Shown here one piece after another: positions 1 through 6,125 of a stretch of 6,751 nt of DNA (its first letter is position 1; each line of letters starts with the position of its first letter). The stretch spans positions 1-6,751 of the forward strand of contig CAIMNF010000280.1 of the NCBI GenBank assembly GCA_903842755.1, read 5' to 3'. A program made the translations under genes and the position numbers. The DNA comes from Oligoflexia bacterium (lineage in GTDB: Bacteria > Bdellovibrionota > UBA1018 > CAIMNF01). Under the pieces are notes generated by a model. That model had not been told where the DNA came from. It made no database searches and was given only the letters and a program-made list of their open reading frames with translations.

Positions 1-891
1 ATTTTTTCAAAATCGACGTTTCAGGTTTTCTCCAACGCGCTCGTTCCTAACTCAAGGGGAATCACCGGTTCCATTCGCGCAATCGTCGTGCACGAACTGG
101 CCGAAAAGTTTTCTAGAAAAGATTTAGATGATCTCACTAAACATATCTCGGCCCACGGCGCAAAAGGGCTCCTTTGGATTAAAATTCAACCCGACGGCGA
201 AATGCAATCACCCGCCGCGAAATTCTTTACCGTGGAGGAGAAAGCCGCTTTAACCGATCGCTTAAAATTAAAACCGGGATCGCTCGTCATGATCGTAGCC
301 GACAAGAACAAAGTCGTGTTCGATTCACTAGGTGCGCTCCGCATAGAGCTCGGTCACCGCTTGGGCCTGATTCCAAAGCCCGAAGACAAAAACTTTGCCT
401 TTTTGTGGGTCGTAAACTTCCCGCTTTTGGAGTACGACGAAAAAGAAGGCCGCTACTTTGCCTGCCACCACCCGTTTACGTCGCCAAGGCCCGAGTTTTT
501 TGAAGATTTTATTCATGGCAGAAACATGGATGCGCTCGAAGCCTCTGCCTACGACATGGTGTTAAATGGGGTGGAAGTGGGAGGCGGAAGTTTAAGAATT
601 TACCGTTCCGACGTGCAAGCGGCCATGTTTAAACTCCTTGGACTAAGCCCCGAAGAAGCGAAACTTAAGTTTGGGTTCTTTTTGGAAGCCCTACAATACG
701 GCACCCCCCCGCACGGGGGCCTTGCATTTGGGGTGGATCGTTTAGCTGCGCTCCTGTGTGGAGTAGGTCCGATCCGGGACGTCATGGCATTTCCAAAAAC
801 GCAAAAGGGAAGCGATCTGATGGCGTCCTCGCCCTCTGAAGTTTCCAAAGAGCAATTGCAAGAATTAGGAATCATGGTACTTAAAAAATGA
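1..891 (+). CDS. aspS: Aspartate--tRNA ligase, C-terminal part (5' end outside window)
   Basis: Class II aminoacyl-tRNA synthetase that charges tRNA-Asp (or, if non-discriminating, also tRNA-Asn) with aspartate in the cytoplasm. The frame is open from base 1, so the real gene begins upstream. An in-frame GTG at 88 is an internal valine codon, because the preceding codons already read as synthetase (VFSNAL, then GSIRAIVV). The 296 visible residues cover the bacterial-type GAD insertion domain (about nt 1-400) and the C-terminal half of the catalytic domain: HHPFTSP (nt 466-486), GGGSLRIYR (580-606), YGTPPHGG (697-720) and the class II motif 3 GLAFGVDRL (718-744) with its ATP-binding Arg. It ends with IRDVMAFPKTQ and a normal C-terminus. 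Bacterial AspRS is about 590 residues, so roughly 290-300 are missing, including the anticodon-binding OB fold and motifs 1-2. Discriminating versus non-discriminating type therefore cannot be judged. The stop overlaps the murI start. Identification is very secure. Confidence 0.97.
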   Translation: MFSKSTFQVFSNALVPNSRGITGSIRAIVVHELAEKFSRKDLDDLTKHISAHGAKGLLWIKIQPDGEMQSPAAKFFTVEEKAALTDRLKLKPGSLVMIVADKNKVVFDSLGALRIELGHRLGLIPKPEDKNFAFLWVVNFPLLEYDEKEGRYFACHHPFTSPRPEFFEDFIHGRNMDALEASAYDMVLNGVEVGGGSLRIYRSDVQAAMFKLLGLSPEEAKLKFGFFLEALQYGTPPHGGLAFGVDRLAALLCGVGPIRDVMAFPKTQKGSDLMASSPSEVSKEQLQELGIMVLKK

Positions 892-1679
892 AATTGGGGG
901 TTTTTGATTCGGGTCTTGGGGGACTGACCGTTGTGCGCGCTATTCGGCGGCTTTATCCCCACGTGGATATTGTTTATCTGGGGGATACCGCGCGGGTGCC
1001 TTACGGGGTGCGTTCTCCGCAAGTGATCGTTCAATACGCGATTGAATGCGCGCACTTTTTAAGCACCCAAAAGATCGACGCTGTGGTGATTGCCTGCAAT
1101 ACGGTAAGCGCGTTAGCCATCCCCGAAGTAAAACAACAGATGACGGTGCCCGTCTATGGAGTGCTTGAGCCAGGCGCGCGCGCCGCAAGCAAATACGACC
1201 GTGTCGGCGTATTAGCAACCCGCGCAACGGTGCGCTCTCAAGCGTATACTCGGGCCATTCATGCACTCAATCCTAAATCAGAAGTCGTCTCGGTTGCATC
1301 GCCCTTGCTGGTGCCTTTAGTAGAAGAAGGCTGGGCAAAATCTCCAAATGGAAAACTGACCTCTATTGTTTCCCAAACTCTGAGCCATTATTTAGAGCCG
1401 CTAGCCCACGCAAAAATTCAAGCCATGATTTTAGGGTGCACTCATTACCCGCTCCTGAAAGAACTCATTGAAGCCGAGTTTGAAAAGTTAGGATGGACCA
1501 TTCCCCTGATTGATAGTGGCGAGGAGCTGGCCAAAGAAATTCCCATCTCCAACCTCGAGAATCCCGATCACACCGGAAAACTAGAAGTTTACACAACAGA
1601 CGAGTCTGTTACATTTCAAAGTATGGCCGAGGCGTTTTTGAGTGAATCCGTTCCTCACGTCGCCCGCGCAAAACTTTAA
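888..1679 (+). CDS. murI: Glutamate racemase
   Basis: Cofactor-independent racemase converting L-glutamate to D-glutamate for the peptidoglycan stem peptide; cytoplasmic. The 263 residues match the usual family length, with no N-terminal extension like that of the E. coli enzyme. Seen directly: the N-terminal DSGLGGLTV motif (Asp7, Ser8), GDTARVPYG (32-40), the first catalytic cysteine in ACNTVSALA (Cys70), and the second in LGCTHYPLL (Cys184, followed by His186). Both acid/base cysteines of the two-base mechanism are present, so the enzyme should be active. The ATG start overlaps the aspS stop as ATGA. The nearest purine-rich AGGA (867-870) lies 17 nt upstream, too far for a normal ribosome-binding site, so translation is probably coupled to aspS. 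The C-terminal 20-30 residues are not conserved in any way I recognise. Aspartate racemase is an alternative within the superfamily, but the motifs and length favour MurI. Confidence 0.96.
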   Translation: MKLGVFDSGLGGLTVVRAIRRLYPHVDIVYLGDTARVPYGVRSPQVIVQYAIECAHFLSTQKIDAVVIACNTVSALAIPEVKQQMTVPVYGVLEPGARAASKYDRVGVLATRATVRSQAYTRAIHALNPKSEVVSVASPLLVPLVEEGWAKSPNGKLTSIVSQTLSHYLEPLAHAKIQAMILGCTHYPLLKELIEAEFEKLGWTIPLIDSGEELAKEIPISNLENPDHTGKLEVYTTDESVTFQSMAEAFLSESVPHVARAKL

Positions 1680-1692
1680 TAAATGAAATCGT

Positions 1693-1698
1693 AAAGGA
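1693..1698 (+). promoter_or_regulatory. Shine-Dalgarno sequence of glpD
   Basis: AAAGGA lies 5 nt before the ATG at 1704, within the 24-bp gap between murI and glpD. It is the only well-placed Shine-Dalgarno match among the starts in this window, and it fixes the glpD start. The gap is too short for a convincing promoter, so glpD is most likely read through from murI. Confidence 0.75.
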
Positions 1699-1703
1699 AA
1701 AAA

Positions 1704-3386
1704 ATGTCCCCTAATTCGTCCCCTAATCCACGAGATTTTTCGTTTCAAACCCGGCAAAACAACCTTAAACGACTGGAAGAAGAAGAGTTTGATCTCCTGG
1801 TAGTTGGCGGCGGAATCACGGGTGCCGGTGTGGCCTGGGATGCAAGTTCGCGGGGATTAAAAGTTGCGCTGATTGAAAAAGACGATTTTGCACAGGGAAC
1901 CTCTTCCCGGAGCTCAAAGCTCATTCACGGTGGCCTTCGGTATCTGGAAAATAAAGAGTTCCATTTAGTTTTTGAGGCACTCAGTGAGCGTGCGTTTTTA
2001 ATGAACTCCTGCCCGCACTTGGTTAGACCCTTGCCTTTTTACATGCCCATCTACAAAGGCGATACCCACCCTGCGTGGCTGATCTCTGCGGGGATGTGGC
2101 TTTACGATTTTTTATCTTTGTTTCGCGCTCCTGGACTTCATCAAGCCCTTTCTTCAGGCGCGGTTCATCGGCACATGCCGTTTTTGAAGCAAAAAGGGCT
2201 TAAATGCGCGTTTAAATATTATGACGCCTCCATGTGGGACGATGCCTTAGCGATTGATGTTTTAGTGCGCGCCCATGAGCGCGGCGCCTGCGTCGTTTCG
2301 CGAGCCAAAGCGGTACAAGCTCTAAAAAATTCGCAGGGTGAAATCACCCGAATGATGGTGGCCGATCAGTGGTCCGATAAAATTTATGACGTCCGTTTTA
2401 AAAAGCTCATCAGTTGTGCTGGAGTTTGGACGGACGAAGTTGGCAAGATGTTGGTTAAGGATTTGCCGAAAAACGACCCCAATAATCAATGGAATACTTG
2501 GCTTGCTCCAAGCCGTGGCGTTCACTTGGTGTTTGACTGGAACCGAATTCCGGTTCCCGGAGCTGTAGTCATGCAACACCCAAAAGATGGGCGAATTTCG
2601 TTTGTCATTCCCCGCCATGATTTTGGTCCAGGAATCACTATTGTCGGAACTACCGATGGTCCATGCCACCTGCCGCCCGATCAAATTGAGAACGAAGCCG
2701 AAGCCATTGCCGAAGATCAACTTTACCTCCTTGAATTGCTGAATGAATATTTTCCGGATTTAAAACTCGGGTTAACTGATATTGTAAACCATTACATTGG
2801 AATTCGGCCCCTGGTAGATCCCGCAAGGAGCGCTCCTCATTCCGGAAACGCATCAGGCAAGTCGGGCCTCCAAAAAGTTTCTCGGGAACACACCATTGAT
2901 CATGGCCCAGGGGGATCGGTCATTGTGGCCGGCGGGAAATATACGACGTTTAGAAAAATGGCCGAACAAATTGTCGATTTTGCCCTCCACGATCGCCCCG
3001 AGTGGCACGGGCTTCGTCCCGATACAGATGAGCCCTTATTCCTGCCCGCGCTGCCCGTATCCATGCAAGGGATTCGCGAACACGCGCGCGCGCGCGGTTA
3101 CGAAATTCCCGATTCAATCTTTGATCGCTACGGGGCCGACGCACTCGAAATTTATGAAATCAATCAAAAACATTGCGATCACTCCGTTCAAGATCCAGAA
3201 GGATTTCCGCTCCTCGAAGCCCAATTTCGATATGCGGTTCGACACCAAATGGTCCTTTCTGTTGATGATTTTATTCATCGTCGACAACCCCTAGCCCTTT
3301 GCCGAAGGGACCAGGGCGCCCCTTGGCGGAATACCTTACAAAAAGCCTTGGAAAATGAGCTTAAATCCTATATTGTACACAAATGA
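1704..3386 (+). CDS. glpD: Aerobic-type FAD-dependent glycerol-3-phosphate dehydrogenase
   Basis: Oxidises sn-glycerol-3-phosphate to dihydroxyacetone phosphate and passes electrons through FAD to the quinone pool; a monotopic protein of the inner membrane's cytoplasmic face. The 560 residues are closer to the Bacillus-type length than to the 501 of E. coli. Seen: the dinucleotide-binding GGGITGAG (35-42) with the acidic end of the Rossmann fold at IEKDDF (58-62), the family signature TSSRSSKLIHGGLRYLE (66-82), PSRGVHLVF (269-277), GTTDGP (315-320), GIRPL (366-370), SREHTI (393-398) and GGKYTTFRKMAE (410-421). Arg79/Tyr80, Arg368, Arg394 and Lys412 appear to be counterparts of the phosphate- and substrate-contacting residues of E. 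coli GlpD; this alignment is by eye. Residues about 440-545 form the C-terminal alpha-helical domain of the family (FRYAVRHQMVLSVDDFIHRR). The start is supported by AAAGGA 5 nt upstream. The stop overlaps the next start. No glycerol kinase or facilitator gene is in view. Confidence 0.95.
   Translation: MSPNSSPNPRDFSFQTRQNNLKRLEEEEFDLLVVGGGITGAGVAWDASSRGLKVALIEKDDFAQGTSSRSSKLIHGGLRYLENKEFHLVFEALSERAFLMNSCPHLVRPLPFYMPIYKGDTHPAWLISAGMWLYDFLSLFRAPGLHQALSSGAVHRHMPFLKQKGLKCAFKYYDASMWDDALAIDVLVRAHERGACVVSRAKAVQALKNSQGEITRMMVADQWSDKIYDVRFKKLISCAGVWTDEVGKMLVKDLPKNDPNNQWNTWLAPSRGVHLVFDWNRIPVPGAVVMQHPKDGRISFVIPRHDFGPGITIVGTTDGPCHLPPDQIENEAEAIAEDQLYLLELLNEYFPDLKLGLTDIVNHYIGIRPLVDPARSAPHSGNASGKSGLQKVSREHTIDHGPGGSVIVAGGKYTTFRKMAEQIVDFALHDRPEWHGLRPDTDEPLFLPALPVSMQGIREHARARGYEIPDSIFDRYGADALEIYEINQKHCDHSVQDPEGFPLLEAQFRYAVRHQMVLSVDDFIHRRQPLALCRRDQGAPWRNTLQKALENELKSYIVHK
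3083..3096 (+). repeat. (CG)7 dinucleotide tract inside glpD
   Basis: Seven uninterrupted CG repeats, preceded by CA, give 16 bp of alternating pyrimidine-purine. They encode the His-Ala-Arg-Ala-Arg stretch around residues 460-464 of GlpD. The tract is seen directly; propensity for Z-DNA or slippage is inferred from composition. It is probably a by-product of Ala and Arg codon choice. Confidence 0.8.
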
Positions 3387-4840
3387 TCGAACATACTAGG
3401 TTCTCCAAAAATAGGGCCCTGCCGTATTTAATGCCGCGGTTTTTCCAAGCTTCTGCACATTCACTTTGCCTTTTTGCAGCTCTATGCGCTTTTTCTAATT
3501 CCAGTTTTGCTGTTCGGGGCACAGCGCCCGATACCACAACCACCTACATTCCGAATCCTGCGCCCACTCCGCCAAAACCAACACCGACTCAGAGTCAACC
3601 GACTTCAACCAGTCCCTCCGCCGCAGCAAATTTTGGCACTCCGCCCACGGACACAACGGTCGTCAATTCCGTCGTTGCACCCGAAGCAGCAGAAGAGTGG
3701 AATGAACAATTCTTTTACCTGTTTGCCGGATTGGGATTAGGCGCTTCTTTCTATTCTGCTTACGACCCTACCACACCCGGGGGCGCAAGCCTTTCTGGTT
3801 TTCATGCGGATCTTCAAGGGCTGGCCGCATTTTATTTTAATCAATGGGTCTTGGATGCAGGTCTTGGGTTTAACTATTTGAGCAGTTCAGGCACAGACCC
3901 GAATACAGGTGGAAACGTAAATGTAATTACGCGCGGAGGTTACCTTGAAGTGTCTCCTCGTTATCGAATCACGCGGCATTGGCAAATCGGTCCGGTGGTT
4001 GACTTTTGGTACACCACGGATGACGGCTTAAACGCGAACGCCCTGGCAAACCCTGCACCAACGAACACTTCTCTTTGGCTTGGGCTTCAACCGATCTATG
4101 AGTGGATGATTGGCGGATGGAAATACCGGCTGGGCGGAAAATGGGAAACTTCAATTGGCGTCACGGGCCGTTCAGTCAATACGTTTCAAGGTTTATTCCA
4201 AGTGGGATTTCCACTAGGAGGCTCAAGCAACGAAGAAATTGAACGCCCCATTCCTCGCGGCCCAGAGCAACTCAACGAAGGAGATGTGAATCGGGCCGCC
4301 CAATACACCGAGCATATGCCCATCCCTGTGGCGACGCCTTGGTCTAATGAGCCAAATACGCTGGAGCCGATCCCTGAAAGTCCAGGCTGGGTAGAACCAA
4401 CGCCTACCCCTGCGCTCACGCATACCGCCCAAGAAAAATTTACCATCACCTTAGACATTGCAAGCTTGCCGTTTGAAACCGACAGCGCGCGACTCCCGCG
4501 CTACCACCGGGACCGATTGAAAGAAATTGGGCGTTTTTTAGCCGAAAATCCTAAAAATTGGCGAAGCTTAACTGTGGCTGGCCATACGGATGAACGTGGG
4601 GCAGCTCACCACAACAAAGAGCTATCTAAGGCACGGGCACTTACCGTAAGACAACTCTTGATGGAAGGTGGTGCTCCGGCCAAGAAAATCAAAGCAGTAG
4701 GCTACGGACAAACGCGCCCCAGGGACAAACGCCATAACGCCAAAGCGTGGAAGAAAAATCGACGCGTGGAATTTGAATTTCATGGCGTGAAAGATGTTCT
4801 CATTTTGAACGACGGCGTAGCCATCAAACCAATGAAGTAG
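3383..4840 (+). CDS. OmpA-family outer-membrane protein with peptidoglycan-binding domain
   Basis: Likely links the outer membrane to peptidoglycan. Layout: signal peptide with hydrophobic core about 28-37 and likely cleavage after Ala43 (SFA/VRG); a Pro/Thr-rich segment (about 48-92); a probable 8-strand barrel (about 110-279, alternating aromatic/small strands near 111-125, 139-153, 155-169, 179-196, 200-211, 229-242, 246-260 and 266-279); a second Pro-rich linker (about 286-346); and an OmpA C-terminal domain (about 352-466). The last carries GHTDERG (400-406), LSKARA (414-419), VGYGQTRP (439-446) and NRRVEFEF (459-466). Asp403 and Arg418 match the residues that bind the diaminopimelate of peptidoglycan in this family. 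Start: the ATG at 3383 overlaps the glpD stop as ATGA, but gives an unusually long N-region. The ATG at 3431 (Met17) gives a more ordinary signal peptide of about 27 residues. Neither has a good ribosome-binding site. The cysteines at 29 and 35 do not form a lipobox. The exact role (porin or structural anchor) is unknown. Confidence 0.88.
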   Translation: MIEHTRFSKNRALPYLMPRFFQASAHSLCLFAALCAFSNSSFAVRGTAPDTTTTYIPNPAPTPPKPTPTQSQPTSTSPSAAANFGTPPTDTTVVNSVVAPEAAEEWNEQFFYLFAGLGLGASFYSAYDPTTPGGASLSGFHADLQGLAAFYFNQWVLDAGLGFNYLSSSGTDPNTGGNVNVITRGGYLEVSPRYRITRHWQIGPVVDFWYTTDDGLNANALANPAPTNTSLWLGLQPIYEWMIGGWKYRLGGKWETSIGVTGRSVNTFQGLFQVGFPLGGSSNEEIERPIPRGPEQLNEGDVNRAAQYTEHMPIPVATPWSNEPNTLEPIPESPGWVEPTPTPALTHTAQEKFTITLDIASLPFETDSARLPRYHRDRLKEIGRFLAENPKNWRSLTVAGHTDERGAAHHNKELSKARALTVRQLLMEGGAPAKKIKAVGYGQTRPRDKRHNAKAWKKNRRVEFEFHGVKDVLILNDGVAIKPMK

Positions 4841-4901
4841 CTCTGGTTAAGCATTGGCTTTTCAAATTGCCTAATCTTTTGATCTCGATTAGCGTAAAAC
4901 C

Positions 4902-6095
4902 GTGCAGTTTCAGAAACTAAAATCCACCTTAGGTACCTGGTTTTTTTGCGCCTTAAGCCTTTACTCCACCATCCGAGTCCTGCTCGAACGCCCGACGTCC
5001 GGTCATTACCGAATTTTTACCGGCGCAGCTCGCGTCTTATGGCAAAAACAAGATCCCTACGAGTACGATTTTCATTCCGTGGGCTATTGGTTTTACTCGC
5101 AGAGCTGCGCGATGTTTTTCTTTTCCCTGTTCGCGTACTTACCCGACTTACTGGGACTGCTCCTTTATACGCTCTTTTCCGTGGGCGCATTCGTGGCTGC
5201 ACTTTTATATTTTTACTCCGAATTCTTTCAAGAAACGATTGCCGTGACGTTTAAAAGGCGGGAGGTCCAATGGACCTTGGCTCTGGCCGGACTCCAAATA
5301 TTCGAAGCCATCAACGCGGCCAAAGTGGAAACGGTCATGGTTGCGGTTCTCCTTTTTTCAATCACTCGCTGGATGCAGGGACGATTTCTGTTAGGCGCCC
5401 TGCTCTTAGGCATGGTGGTGGAATGGAAATTCCAACCCCTGCCGATTGTGGGTTTGGTTTTGATGGTATTTTTAGTGGCCCGCCGGCAGTTATTGCCGTT
5501 ATTTTACTTCGGTACTTCCGTAGTGTTGTGGCATTTTTTACCTGCTGTTTTTTTAGGGTGGTCGACACTACAACAGTTGGAACTCCACCACCAAAATTCG
5601 CTGACGCATTTCTTAGTAGAGTCTTACGCGCATTACGACAACTTCTACAAATTTTTAGCGGCTATTCGTCTTCCCGTGAGCTGGGGGGGGTCTTTGATAT
5701 TGAGCGGCGCCATTGGGCTTGTCTTTTTCCTAGGTGTGACTGGGGAATCCTTCAAAAATCGACTAAAATTTTTGGAAAAACTGCTCTTGGCCATGACCCT
5801 TGGGAGTGTGTTCCTTTTCGCACTCTCTCCGATGGCACAAAACAACGGAAGCATTGCCGCCACGGGCGTTTTAATTTGTGCAGTTTATTTGGCAACTCAC
5901 GCGCAACAAAAATGGATTAAGTTTCAAAGCATCACTGTATTAGTTTTTTTTAGTTTTGCATATTCAGACCTGCTTCCTGGATTTATTAAAAATGGCCTAA
6001 GGGATTTTTCGGTTAAAAGCGCCATCGTGCTGGCTTTTGGATTTTTGTCGTACTTTTCTTTCCGAGCTGACCTTCGAAAAAACAGTTCCCCCTAA
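4902..6095 (+). CDS. Polytopic membrane protein, DUF2029/GT87-like glycosyltransferase
   Basis: A 397-residue inner-membrane protein with about 10-11 hydrophobic segments (for example 11-25, 64-80, 82-106, 143-156, 176-192, 197-219, 263-279, 294-310, 318-332, 343-360 and 373-388). By eye it follows the DUF2029/GT87 pattern: an early loop with AARVLWQKQDPYEYDF (42-57), then AAKVETVMVAVLLF (139-152), then GALLLGMVVEWKFQPLPI (165-182), a QNSLTHFL element (231-238) and ALSPMAQNNG (307-316). GT87 members such as mycobacterial PimE are GT-C fold mannosyltransferases using polyprenyl-phosphate sugars on the periplasmic side. By analogy this protein would add a sugar to an envelope glycan or lipid, but donor and acceptor are unknown. 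The acidic residue usual in the first loop appears replaced (GHY at 34-36). The GTG start is the first possible one, three codons after an in-frame TAG at 4890, and has no clear ribosome-binding site. The gene contains T7, T7, G8 and T8 runs. Function is a family-level inference. Confidence 0.7.
   Translation: MQFQKLKSTLGTWFFCALSLYSTIRVLLERPTSGHYRIFTGAARVLWQKQDPYEYDFHSVGYWFYSQSCAMFFFSLFAYLPDLLGLLLYTLFSVGAFVAALLYFYSEFFQETIAVTFKRREVQWTLALAGLQIFEAINAAKVETVMVAVLLFSITRWMQGRFLLGALLLGMVVEWKFQPLPIVGLVLMVFLVARRQLLPLFYFGTSVVLWHFLPAVFLGWSTLQQLELHHQNSLTHFLVESYAHYDNFYKFLAAIRLPVSWGGSLILSGAIGLVFFLGVTGESFKNRLKFLEKLLLAMTLGSVFLFALSPMAQNNGSIAATGVLICAVYLATHAQQKWIKFQSITVLVFFSFAYSDLLPGFIKNGLRDFSVKSAIVLAFGFLSYFSFRADLRKNSSP
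5683..5690 (+). repeat. G8 homopolymer inside the GT87-like gene
   Basis: Eight consecutive G bases encode Trp261-Gly262-Gly263, just before a membrane segment. In the frame as read the gene is intact (ON). A gain or loss of one G would shift the frame and remove about the last third of the protein. Runs of T7 (4941-4947, codons 14-15), T7 (5548-5554) and T8 (5944-5951) lie in the same gene. Confidence 0.85.
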
Positions 6096-6125
6096 AATCA
6101 ATTTCCAGTAGCATCTATCCTATAC

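Noticed and set aside
706..719. Perfect CCCCC-GCAC-GGGGG hairpin
   Set aside because: It lies within the conserved TPPHGG codons of aspS and has no following T run, so it is explained by coding and is not a terminator.
600..1055. Long reverse-strand open frame spanning the aspS/murI junction
   Set aside because: Antisense to two well-recognised genes, with no family motif; a shadow frame. The same applies to the other antisense and alternate-frame stretches across glpD, the ompA-like gene and the GT87-like gene.
1683..1694. Mini-ORF ATG AAA TCG TAA between murI and glpD
   Set aside because: Three codons with no own ribosome-binding site; its end overlaps the glpD Shine-Dalgarno region, most likely by chance.
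3467..3490. Lipoprotein signal at Cys29 or Cys35 of the OmpA-like protein
   Set aside because: The residues before each cysteine (HSL-C and AAL-C) do not fit a lipobox, while SFA at 41-43 fits ordinary signal peptidase cleavage.
4853..4880. Possible terminator after the ompA-like gene: ATTGGC pairing with GCC-AAT across a bulge, followed by CTTTT
   Set aside because: The stem is only 6 bp with a bulge, the loop is about 10 nt and the T run is short; too weak to call. A second 6-bp inverted repeat (CTAATC 4871-4876 / GATTAG 4887-4892) is equally weak.
6116..6121. TATCCT as a -10 promoter element before the MBL-fold gene
   Set aside because: It sits only 4 nt before the ATG, no matching -35 is evident, and the 30-bp gap fits read-through transcription better.
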